Source: Phytohabitans houttuyneae
GTDB taxonomy: Bacteria > Actinomycetota > Actinomycetes > Mycobacteriales > Micromonosporaceae
Reading direction: 5' to 3'
Assembly: GCF_011764425.1 (NCBI RefSeq)
Contig: NZ_BLPF01000001.1
Span: 983,001-1,047,000, forward strand
Length of the DNA: 64,000 nt
Shown here: piece by piece, positions 53,228 through 60,876 of the stretch
Numbering within the stretch: position 1 is the stretch's first letter
Layout: every line of letters starts with the position of its first letter
The notes under the pieces: model-generated
What the model was told of the DNA's origin: nothing
The model's database searches: none
Seen by the model: only the letters and a program-made list of their open reading frames with translations
Position numbers and translations under genes: made by a program

Positions 53228-54115
53228 GTGGTACAGCCGACGATCGATCCGGTCCGGATCAAGCAGCAGCAGCGGGTGACCTGGGACGCGGTCAGCGTCG
53301 GGTGGGAGGCGTCCACGGACCTCTTCGAGCGGTACGCCGCGCAGGTCACCCGGCACCTGCTGGCCGCCGGCGGTGTCGGGCCGGGCCAAGCGGTGCTGGA
53401 CGTCGGCACGGGGCTCGGCGAGCCGGCGCTGAGCGCGGCCCGCCTGGTCGGCCCGCGCGGCCGGGTGCTCGGCATAGACCTCGCGCCCGCGATGGTCGAG
53501 GCGGCCCGCCGGCGCGCGGCCGGGATGCCCAATGTGGAGTACGCGGTGGCCGACGTCGAGGACGGCGACCGGCTGCCCGCCGGCCCGTTCGACGTCGCGC
53601 TCAGCCGCTGGGGCCTGATGTTCGCGGTCGACCACGTGGCCGCGTTCCGCGCGATCGCCCGGCTGCTCGTGCCCGGCGGCGTCCTCGCGGCGGCCGTGTG
53701 GGGCCCGCCACCGGCCGCGCCGATCGTGGCCTTCAGCTTCGCCGCGGTGAGCCAGCGCCTCCAGCTGCCGCCACCGCCGCCCGGCCTGCCGGGCCCGTTC
53801 AGCATGGCCGACCCGGCGCAGCTGGCGGCGGAGGTGCGCGCGGCCGGCTTCGTCGACGTGACGGTCGAGGAGGTCATGGTCCCGTTCCGCTTCGCGTCCG
53901 TGGCGGAGTACACCGGCTTCAGCCGCGCGATCACCCCGCCCGGCCTGCTCGACACGATCCGCGAGCGCACCGGCGACGCCGGCGACCCGGCCACCTGGCG
54001 CGCGGTCGGCGAGGCGGCCCGCGAGCGGTTCGCCGACGGCGACGGCCTGCTGCTCCGGTCGACCGCGCTCTGCCTGCGCGCCACCACCCCGCGCGCGGCC
54101 TCACCCGCCGCCTGA
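53228..54115 (+). CDS. Class I SAM-dependent methyltransferase
   Basis: 295 residues from a GTG with GAGGGG 6 nt upstream. RIKQQQRVTWDAVSVGWEASTDLFERYAAQVTRHLL, motif I AVLDVGTGLGEPALSAARLVGPRGRVLGIDLAPAMVEAA, DVALSRWGLMFAVDHVAAFRAIARLLVPGGVLAAAVW. Methyltransf_11/UbiE-like; the substrate is probably the cluster product or an intermediate. Single gene with its own motif site. Confidence 0.83.
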   Translation: MVQPTIDPVRIKQQQRVTWDAVSVGWEASTDLFERYAAQVTRHLLAAGGVGPGQAVLDVGTGLGEPALSAARLVGPRGRVLGIDLAPAMVEAARRRAAGMPNVEYAVADVEDGDRLPAGPFDVALSRWGLMFAVDHVAAFRAIARLLVPGGVLAAAVWGPPPAAPIVAFSFAAVSQRLQLPPPPPGLPGPFSMADPAQLAAEVRAAGFVDVTVEEVMVPFRFASVAEYTGFSRAITPPGLLDTIRERTGDAGDPATWRAVGEAARERFADGDGLLLRSTALCLRATTPRAASPAA

Positions 54116-54131
54116 GCACATTCCGGATCCG

Positions 54132-54188
54132 GGCTACCGCGACGTCCGCGGCGGTCCGGACCGTCGCGCGCGGCCTCGCCCGCCGCGG
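54132..54188 (+). repeat. Dispersed GAGCTACCGCGACGTCCG repeat, copy C
   Basis: GGCTACCGCGACGTCCGCGG followed by CGGTCCGGACCGTCGC and CGGCCTCGCC match copies A and B. Between convergent genes. Confidence 0.7.
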
Positions 54189-54200
54189 TGGCCAAGCTCA

Positions 54201-54247
54201 GATCGTGGTACGCACCTGCCCCTCTGAGGCGTATGCGTACCACGATC
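54201..54247. terminator. Bidirectional hairpin GATCGTGGTACGCA / TGCGTACCACGATC
   Basis: A perfect 14-bp stem over a 19-nt loop, between the convergent methyltransferase and homocysteine methyltransferase genes. Confidence 0.65.
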
Positions 54248-54270
54248 CGTTCCGCGCCCACAGGCGCGGC

Positions 54271-55176
54271 TCAGTCCTTGACGAGGCGCGACATGGCGGC
54301 GATGTGTTCGGGAGTGGCGCCGCAGCAGCCGCCGACCATCGCCAGCCCGTAGTCCTGGCGCCACCGGGCCATCAGCTCGCCGAACGCCTCCGGCTCCAGC
54401 GCGGCCGGCAGCTCGCCGTCGAAGTGGGTCCAGCGGGGCAGGCTGCTGCGGTCCTCGACGTTGGGGTACGCGCCGATCGGGCCGGAGCAGGCCTCGCGCA
54501 GCGCCCGCAGGCAGTCCTCGGTGTCCGCCAGCGCGGTGCAGTTGACAAGCACCGCCTCGGCACCGTCGGCCTCCACGGCCTTGGCGACCCGGTCGAGCGG
54601 TTCGCCGGACAGCAGCCGGGCGCCGCTGTCGCAGATGAAGCTCACCCACGCGCGGCGGCCGCCGGCCAGCGCCGCCTCGAGGGCGATCCGGGCCTCGCGC
54701 TCGCTGTTCATGGTCTCGATCAGCGTGAGGTCGACGACGGTGGAGCGGCTCAGCTCGGTGGCCAGCCACGCGTGCTCGGTGCGCAGCTCCTCGTCGCTCG
54801 GCACCAGGTCCGGCCGGTAGCAGTCCTCGACGGGCGCGACCGAGGCGGCGATCTGCGTCCGCGGCGTACCCGCGGCGTTGCGGGCGGCGAAGGCCACGCC
54901 GACCGCGGCGTGGACCATCCAGGCCAGCCCGGCGTCCTGCAGGCCGGCCCGGCTCAGCGCGCGGAGGTTGCACCGGAACGTGTTCGCGGTGATCACGTCC
55001 GCGCCGGCGCTCAGGAAGCGCTCGTGCGTGTCGCGCAGCACCGTGCGGCGCGCATCCGTGAGCACCGCGCGGGTCGTCCACCAGGGTGCGCTCAGCGGGA
55101 CGCCGGCGCGGCGAAGCTCGGTGGCCGTGCCCCCGTCGAGGCGCAGTGTCGCGGGACCGTTGTCGGCTCGGCTCAT
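54271..55176 (-). CDS. Homocysteine S-methyltransferase (MmuM-like)
   Basis: 301 residues. Zinc ligands: the first Cys in VLVNCTALADTED and the Cys pair in MVGGCCGATPEHIAAM. DGGTATELRRAGVPLS and DVITANTFRCN are family blocks. Transfers methyl from S-methylmethionine or SAM to homocysteine to make methionine. It lies 27 bp behind the cystathionine-synthase-like gene, so the pair can make methionine, feeding the many SAM-dependent steps of the cluster. Confidence 0.88.
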   Translation of the reverse strand: MSRADNGPATLRLDGGTATELRRAGVPLSAPWWTTRAVLTDARRTVLRDTHERFLSAGADVITANTFRCNLRALSRAGLQDAGLAWMVHAAVGVAFAARNAAGTPRTQIAASVAPVEDCYRPDLVPSDEELRTEHAWLATELSRSTVVDLTLIETMNSEREARIALEAALAGGRRAWVSFICDSGARLLSGEPLDRVAKAVEADGAEAVLVNCTALADTEDCLRALREACSGPIGAYPNVEDRSSLPRWTHFDGELPAALEPEAFGELMARWRQDYGLAMVGGCCGATPEHIAAMSRLVKD

Positions 55177-55203
55177 GTCTGTGTGCTCCTCCCAGCGGGT
55201 TGG

Positions 55204-56343
55204 TCACTCCTCGGCGCGGAGGGCGGCGAGAAGGTCGTCCACGAGATCGACGGGGTCCTCGATGCCGATGGACAGGCGGACGAGGCTGTCGGTGATGCCC
55301 AGGCGGTCCCGCTGGTCCTTCGGCACGCCCCAGTGGGTCATCGTGGCCGGGCACTCCACAAGCGACTGCACCGCGCCGAGGCTGACCGCGCAGATGAAGA
55401 TCCGCAGGCGGTCCATCAGCTTCTGCGGGTCGCCGCGGTACTCGAAGGAGATCATCGAACCGGGCGCGGTCATCTGGCGGGCGACCACCTCGCGCTGCGG
55501 GTGGTCCGGCAGGCCGGGGTAGTACAGCGCGCCGACGGACGGCTCGGCACGCAACGCCGCCACCACCCGCTGCGCGCTCTCCACCTGCCGCTGGATCCGC
55601 ACGGACAGCGTCTTGAGGCCGCGGTGGATCAGGAAGCAGTCGAGGCCGCCGGGCACGTTGCCCGCGGTGGTGCGGTAGCGCAGGAAACCCTCGTGCAGCG
55701 CGGCCTCGTCGGTGACCAGCGCGCCGCCGACCGCGTCGAGGTGGCCGGCGATGAACTTCGTGGTGCTGTACAGCGACACGTCCGCGCCATGCGCGAGCGG
55801 CTGCTGCAACGCGGGGCTCGCGAACGTGTTGTCCACGACCACGTACGCGCCGAGGGCGTGCGCCCGGCGGCTGACCTCCGCGATGTCGGTGACCTTCAGC
55901 ATCGGGTTGGTGGGCGTCTCGACCCACACCGCGCCCAGGTCGGGCCCGGCGGCGTCGAACGCCGCGTCGCGGGCGGCCGGGTCGGCCAGGTCGACCTGCG
56001 TGATCCGGATCCCGTAGCCGGCGAGCAGGGCGAACAGCGAATACGTGCCGCCGTACACGTCGTCGGAGGCGAGCACGGTCTGCCCGGGCGACAGCACGGA
56101 GAGCGCGGTCATGCCGGCCGCCTGCCCGGAGGCGTAGACGGTGGCGAACCGGGCGTCCTCGAGCGCCGCAAGGCAGCTCTCCAGGTCCTCCCGGGTGGGT
56201 TGCTCGCCGCGCGCGTAGAAGTAGCGGGGCGGATCCTGGACCCGCCGTTCGTAGGTGGTGGCGACGTGGATTGGCGGGACGGCCGCACCGGTACCGGGCG
56301 ACGCTTGCTGTCCTATGTGGACGAGCCTGGTGTCGAAACGCAT
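55204..56343 (-). CDS. Cystathionine gamma-synthase / methionine gamma-lyase family PLP enzyme
   Basis: 379 residues from the ATG at 56343. MRFDTRLVHIGQQASPGTGAAVPPIHVATTYE, PTREDLESCLAALEDARFATVYASGQAAGMTALSVL, SDDVYGGTY, TPTNPMLKVTDI, and the Schiff-base Lys in SLYSTTKFIAGHLDAVGG. The family covers gamma-synthase, gamma-lyase and methionine gamma-lyase activities, which cannot be separated by eye. The calicheamicin enzyme CalE6 is of this family. Operon with the homocysteine methyltransferase. Confidence 0.87.
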   Translation of the reverse strand: MRFDTRLVHIGQQASPGTGAAVPPIHVATTYERRVQDPPRYFYARGEQPTREDLESCLAALEDARFATVYASGQAAGMTALSVLSPGQTVLASDDVYGGTYSLFALLAGYGIRITQVDLADPAARDAAFDAAGPDLGAVWVETPTNPMLKVTDIAEVSRRAHALGAYVVVDNTFASPALQQPLAHGADVSLYSTTKFIAGHLDAVGGALVTDEAALHEGFLRYRTTAGNVPGGLDCFLIHRGLKTLSVRIQRQVESAQRVVAALRAEPSVGALYYPGLPDHPQREVVARQMTAPGSMISFEYRGDPQKLMDRLRIFICAVSLGAVQSLVECPATMTHWGVPKDQRDRLGITDSLVRLSIGIEDPVDLVDDLLAALRAEE

Positions 56344-56384
56344 CTGCCCCTCGCAAAGCGCCGCGGATCGAACGGAGGCGTTTG

Positions 56385-56401
56385 AGTTTAACATGACATA
56401 G
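56385..56401 (+). promoter_or_regulatory. Cluster motif site 9 (AGTT-N9-ATAG, TAGTCT)
   Basis: Weaker copy in the 198-bp divergent region ahead of the UDP-glucose dehydrogenase operon, in tandem with site 10. Confidence 0.4.
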
Positions 56402-56459
56402 TCTCTTGGAGACCAGCCACGCCCTCAGCAGCTTGGCAACCTCGCTCCCCCGATCACAT

Positions 56460-56476
56460 GCTTTAATGAAGCATAG
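56460..56476 (+). promoter_or_regulatory. Cluster motif site 10 (GCTT-N9-ATAG, TAGCGA)
   Basis: ATGCTTTAATGAAGCATAGCGA, both boxes exact, with an embedded ATGCTT/AAGCAT inverted repeat. Reads toward the sugar operon at 56542. Confidence 0.6.
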
Positions 56477-56541
56477 CGATCAGGAGCCCCGCGCAGGCCG
56501 GCATCGCCGCCGGCGGTCGAGAAGGGTGGTGCGCAGCCGTC

Positions 56542-57894
56542 ATGCGTTTTCTCCCCGATTCACACGCTCCCTCGGTCACGGTCGTCGGCTTCGGCTACGT
56601 CGGGTCCTGCCTGGGCGTGACCCTCGCCGAGCGGGGCCTCCGCGTCACCGGCGTCGACAGCAACCGCGCGCTCGTCGACGAGCTGCGCGACGGGCGCTGC
56701 CCCATCCCCGAGCCCGGGCTCGCCGATGCCGTCGCCCGGCTGGCCGGCTCGGGGCGGTTCACCTGCACCACGGGGTACGAGGACGCCGGCGCGACCGACG
56801 TCGTGGTCATCACCGTCGGCACGCCCGTCGGCCCGGACCACCGGATCGTCACCGACCAGCTCGAGGAGGCGTGCAAGCGGCTCGCCACCCGGCTGCGCCG
56901 CGGGCAGCTCGTCGTCGTCAAGAGCACCGTCCCGCCAGGCACCACCCGCGAGCTGGTCCTGCCCCTGCTGGAGCGCAGCGGGCTGGTCGCCGGGCGCGAC
57001 TTCGGGCTGGCGTACTGCCCCGAGCGGCTGGCGCAGGGCAGCGCGCTGCGCCAGCTCGCCGAGCTTCCCGTGGTCGTCGGCGGCTACGACCCGGAGAGCA
57101 CCGCGGCCGCCGTGCAGTTCTGGAAGCAGGCGCTCGACGTACCGGTCCAGACGCTGCCCGGCCTGGAGACCGCCGAGGTGGTCAAGCTGGCCTCCAACTG
57201 GTGGATCGACGTGAACGTGGCGCTCGCCAACGAGCTGGCCCAGTTCTGCGCCCCGCACGGCGTGGACGTGCTGGACGTGATCGCCGCGGCGAACGCGCTG
57301 CCCAAGGGCGAGGGCCGGGTCAACATCCTGCTGCCCAGCGTCGGCGTGGGCGGCTCCTGCCTCACCAAGGACCCGTGGATGGCCTGGCGGGCGGCCGCCG
57401 ACCGGGGCATCGCCCTGGAGACCGTCGAGACCGCGCGCCGGGTAAACGACGCCATGCCCACCCGGGCCGGCCAGCTCATCGCGGACGAGCTGGCCGCGCT
57501 GGGCAAGGCGCCGGCGGAGTGCACGGTGGCGGTGCTCGGCGTCGCGTTCAAGAGCAACACCGGCGACCTGCGGGACACCCCGGTCGTCGGGGTGGTCGAC
57601 GCGCTGCGCGCCACCGGCGCCGCGGTGCGCCTCTTCGACCCGCTCGCGGACCCGGCCGACGTGGAGGCGCGCTTCGGCGCCCGGCCGGTCGCGTCGGTCG
57701 AGGCCGCGGTGTCCGGTGTGGACGCGATCGCCATCCTCGCGGGCCACCAGGAGTTCCACCGGCTCGACTTCGCGCGGCTGCGCGCCGAGGTGGCCATGCC
57801 GTGCCTCATCTTCGACGGCCGGATGTACTACCCGCCGGACACCATCGCCGACCTGACGTCGCTCGGCTACCGGTACCGGGGAGTCGGCCGATGA
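56542..57894 (+). CDS. UDP-glucose 6-dehydrogenase (CalS8-like)
   Basis: 450 residues. NAD site VTVVGFGYVGSCLGVTLAERG, KSTVPPGTTRELVLPLL, YCPERLAQGSALRQL, KLASNWWIDVNVALANELA, the catalytic Cys in VGVGGSCLTKDPWM, and GVAFKSNTGDLRDTPVVGVVDAL. Makes UDP-glucuronate from UDP-glucose; UDP-N-acetylmannosamine dehydrogenase is a possible confusion, but the gene behind it is a glucuronate decarboxylase. First of four overlapping or closely spaced sugar genes. Confidence 0.88.
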   Translation: MRFLPDSHAPSVTVVGFGYVGSCLGVTLAERGLRVTGVDSNRALVDELRDGRCPIPEPGLADAVARLAGSGRFTCTTGYEDAGATDVVVITVGTPVGPDHRIVTDQLEEACKRLATRLRRGQLVVVKSTVPPGTTRELVLPLLERSGLVAGRDFGLAYCPERLAQGSALRQLAELPVVVGGYDPESTAAAVQFWKQALDVPVQTLPGLETAEVVKLASNWWIDVNVALANELAQFCAPHGVDVLDVIAAANALPKGEGRVNILLPSVGVGGSCLTKDPWMAWRAAADRGIALETVETARRVNDAMPTRAGQLIADELAALGKAPAECTVAVLGVAFKSNTGDLRDTPVVGVVDALRATGAAVRLFDPLADPADVEARFGARPVASVEAAVSGVDAIAILAGHQEFHRLDFARLRAEVAMPCLIFDGRMYYPPDTIADLTSLGYRYRGVGR

Positions 57895-58868
57895 CCGCGG
57901 TCGTGACCGGTGGCAGCGGCTTCATCGGCAGCCACCTCGTGGAGCGGCTTGCCGTGGAGGGCGGCCAGGTCCGCACGTTCGACCTCGGCCCTCCCCCGCC
58001 CGACGCGGGCGCGCACACCGCCGGCGTGGAGCACGTCGTCGGGGACATCCGCGACGAGGCCGCACTGCGCAGTGCGATCCGGCCGGGCGTCGAGGTGGTA
58101 TACCACCTGTCGGCGGTGGTCGGCGTCGACCGGTACCTCGCCTCCCCGCTGGACGTCATCGAGGTCAACCTGCTCGGCACCCGCAACGTGCTGCGGCTCG
58201 CGCACGAGGTGGGCGCGAAGGTGGTGGTCGCCAGCACCAGCGAGATCTACGGCAAGAACCCCCAGGTGCCGTGGGCCGAGGACGGCGACCGCGTGCTCGG
58301 GCCGACGAACACCGACCGCTGGTCGTACTCGTCGAGCAAGGCGCTGGCCGAGCACCTCACGTTCGCGTACGCGCGCGGCACCGGCCTGCGCGCCTGCGTC
58401 GTGCGGTACTTCAACGTGTACGGCCCGCGCCAGCGCCCCGCCTACGTGGTCAGCCGCACCATCCACCGGGTGCTGCGCGGCGAGCGCCCGCTCGTGTACG
58501 ACGGCGGCCTGCAGACCCGCGCGTTCACGTACGTCGCGGACGCGGTCGCCGGCACGCTGCTGGCCGGCGCCGACCCCGCCGTCGACGGCGAGATCGTCAA
58601 CCTCGGCAGCGACCGGGAGAGCACCGTCGCCGAGGTGGTGGAGCTCGTCTGCGCGCTGTCCGGCACCGGGCTCTCACCGAAGCCGCTGGCGACCGGCGAG
58701 GCGTTCGGCGCCGCGTACGAGGACATCCCCCGCCGCGTGCCCGACGTGGCCAAGGCGCGGCGGCTGCTCGGCTGGAAGTGCGAGACCCCGCTGCGCGAGG
58801 GCATCGACCGGACGATCCGGTGGGCTCGGGCGAACCCGTGGTGGATGGCGCCCGGCCTGCGCACCTGA
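57891..58868 (+). CDS. UDP-glucuronate decarboxylase-like SDR (CalS9-like)
   Basis: 325 residues, ATGA overlap with the dehydrogenase. Extended SDR: GGSGFIGSHLVERLA, VVYHLSAVVGVDRYL, catalytic YSSSK, RYFNVYGPRQRPAYVVSRTIHRVLRGE. STSEIYGKN carries the Ser-Glu pair that in ArnA and UXS enzymes promotes decarboxylation. Product: UDP-xylose or UDP-4-keto-pentose, giving a pentose precursor for the aminotransferase encoded next. Confidence 0.85.
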   Translation: MTAVVTGGSGFIGSHLVERLAVEGGQVRTFDLGPPPPDAGAHTAGVEHVVGDIRDEAALRSAIRPGVEVVYHLSAVVGVDRYLASPLDVIEVNLLGTRNVLRLAHEVGAKVVVASTSEIYGKNPQVPWAEDGDRVLGPTNTDRWSYSSSKALAEHLTFAYARGTGLRACVVRYFNVYGPRQRPAYVVSRTIHRVLRGERPLVYDGGLQTRAFTYVADAVAGTLLAGADPAVDGEIVNLGSDRESTVAEVVELVCALSGTGLSPKPLATGEAFGAAYEDIPRRVPDVAKARRLLGWKCETPLREGIDRTIRWARANPWWMAPGLRT

Positions 58869-58895
58869 ACCCCTACCGAGGAAAGGGCCGAACCA

Positions 58896-60028
58896 TGATC
58901 CCCTTGTTCAAGGTCGCGATGTCGCCGGCGGCGATGGGCCGGATCGCGGACGTGTTCAGCAGCGGCATGATGGTGCACGGTCCCACCGTGGGCGCGTTCG
59001 AGGAGGCACTGCGCCGGGTCGTCGGCAACCCGCACCTGGCCGCGGTCAACAACGGCACCAGCGCGCTGCACCTGGCCATGCGGCTGGCCGCCGACCCCGG
59101 TCCGGGCGCCGAGCCGCGGCCGGCGGGGCGGGACGAGGTGCTGGCGACGCCGCTCACCTTCGAGGCGGCCAACTTCGCGGTGCTGGCCAACGGGCTGCGC
59201 CTGCGGTGGGTCGACGTCGACCCGGGGACGTTCACCATCGACCTCGACGACCTGGCCCGCAAGATCTCGCCGGCCACCGCCGCGATCTCGCTGGTGCACT
59301 GGGCCGGCTACCCGGTGGACCTGGACCGGCTCAGCCGCATCCTGGACGACGCCGAGGCCGCGCACGGCCACCGGCCGCTGGTCGTCGAGGACTGCGCGCA
59401 CGCCTGGGGCACCACGCTGCGCGGCCGCCGGCTGGGCAACCACGGCAACGTGTGCATCTTCAGCTTCCACGCGCTCAAGCACCTGACCTGCGGTACCGGC
59501 GGCATGATCACGCTGCCCGACCAGCGGATGCACGAGCGGGTGCAGCTGCTGCGCTGGCTCGGCATCGACCGGCGGGCCGACCGGATCAACGCGAGCTACG
59601 ACGTGCCGGAGTGGGGGTACAACTTCCAGCTCAACGACATCGCCGCCGCGATGGGGCTGGCCAACTTGGAGATCGTCGACGAAAACCTGCGCCGGCACCG
59701 GGCCAACGCCGCCTACTACGACGAGGAGCTGGCCGGCGTGACCGGGCTGGAGCTCACCGACCGCGCGCCCGGCCACGACTCGTCGTTCTGGCTGTACCCG
59801 CTCAAGGTCCGCGACCGGGACGCGTTCATGCGGAAGATGACCGAGGCCGGCATCGCGGTGACCCGCTTCGTGCGGCGCAACGACTGGCACTCCGCCGTGC
59901 GCGAGTTCCGGGTCCCGCTGCCGGGCCTCGACGGCGTCTACGACCAGATGGTGTACATCCCGGTCGGGTGGTGGCTCACCGAGGAGGACCGGGCGTACGT
60001 CGCGAAGACCATCCGGGCCGGTTGGTGA
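58896..60028 (+). CDS. Sugar aminotransferase, DegT/DnrJ/EryC1 family (CalS13/AtmS13-like)
   Basis: 377 residues. MIPLFKVAMSPAAMGRIADVFSSGMMVHGPTVGAFEEAL, NNGTSALHLAMRLA, EDCAHAWGTTLRGRRLGNHGNVCIFSFHALKHLTCGTGG with the PLP-Lys, then YNFQLNDIAAAMGLANLE. Installs an amino group on a keto-sugar, here most likely C4 of the UDP-4-keto-pentose made by the two preceding gene products. AGGAAAGG lies about 8 nt ahead of the ATG. Distinct from the DesI-like enzyme at 35816. Confidence 0.87.
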
Positions 60029-60063
60029 CCGCGTCCGGCCGAGCGCTACAGGAGGGGCAGAAC

Positions 60064-60834
60064 ATGACGACCGTCGAGCAGCCGGCGGAGCGCGTGGACT
60101 ACGGCGGCTACTACGGGCCGCTGAGCCAGTGGTACGACATGGTCTACATCGGACGGGGCAAGGACTTCACCAGTGAGGCCAAGGACGTGGCCGCCATCAT
60201 CCGGGCCCGCCGCCCCGACGCGACGTCCCTGCTCGACGTCGGCTGCGGTACCGGCGAGCACCTGCTCCGCTGGCGCACGATGTTCGCTCTGGTCGAAGGC
60301 GTCGACATCTCGCCCGACATGCGCGCCGTCGCGCAGGCCAAGGTGCCCGACGTGCGGATCCACCTCGGCGACATGCGCGACTTCGACCTGGGCCGTACGT
60401 TCGACGGCATCTGCTCGCTGTTCAGCACGATCGGCTACATGACGTCGACGGCCGAGCTCGACGCCGCGATCGCCAACCTCGCCCGCCACCTGACCCCCGG
60501 CGGCGTGCTCGTGGCGGAGCCGTGGTGGTTTCCCGAGCAGTTCCTCGACGGCTACATCGGGCACGACGTCGTCGTGAGGGAGGGCGCCACGGTCGCCCGG
60601 GTGGTCCGCACGACGATGGTCGACGGCACCGCGCACCTGGAGGCCCACTACGCCGCCGCGGACGCGGACGGCATCCGCAGCTTCGTGCACGTTCAGCGGT
60701 TCACCCTGTTCGAGTACACCGACTACCGCGACGCCTTCGTGCGCGCCGGCTGCGACGTCGAGTACCTGCGCGACCCGGGCGCCAACATGACCAGCACCGG
60801 CCGCGGCCTCTTCGTCGGCGTGAAGCGCGGTTAG
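60064..60834 (+). CDS. DesVI/TylM1-like sugar N-methyltransferase
   Basis: 256 residues; AGGAGGGG precedes the ATG by 6 nt. YDMVYIGRGKDFTSEAKDVAAIIRARRPDATSLLDVGCGTGEHL, HLGDMRDFDLGRTFDGICSLFSTIGYM, PGGVLVAEPWWFPEQFLDGYI and GRGLFVGVKRG align with DesVI block by block. DesVI dimethylates the 3-amino group of the desosamine precursor. Here it follows a pentose aminotransferase gene, so it should N-methylate the 4-amino pentose. Ends in a shared bidirectional terminator. Confidence 0.9.
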   Translation: MTTVEQPAERVDYGGYYGPLSQWYDMVYIGRGKDFTSEAKDVAAIIRARRPDATSLLDVGCGTGEHLLRWRTMFALVEGVDISPDMRAVAQAKVPDVRIHLGDMRDFDLGRTFDGICSLFSTIGYMTSTAELDAAIANLARHLTPGGVLVAEPWWFPEQFLDGYIGHDVVVREGATVARVVRTTMVDGTAHLEAHYAAADADGIRSFVHVQRFTLFEYTDYRDAFVRAGCDVEYLRDPGANMTSTGRGLFVGVKRG

Positions 60835-60858
60835 GGCCCGTCTCCCGGAGACGGGCCC
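60834..60858. terminator. Bidirectional terminator GGGCCCGTCTCC/GGAGACGGGCCC
   Basis: A perfect 12-bp inverted repeat with a 1-nt centre begins at the last base of the N-methyltransferase stop codon and faces the convergent radical SAM gene. Confidence 0.75.
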
Positions 60859-60876
60859 TGACCAGGGGGTCTGGCT

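Noticed and set aside
56542-57894. UDP-N-acetylmannosamine dehydrogenase for cell-wall polysaccharide
   Set aside because: The next gene overlaps it and has the decarboxylase-type Ser-Glu pair, followed by aminotransferase and DesVI-like genes, so UDP-glucose dehydrogenase in a pentose route is more likely.
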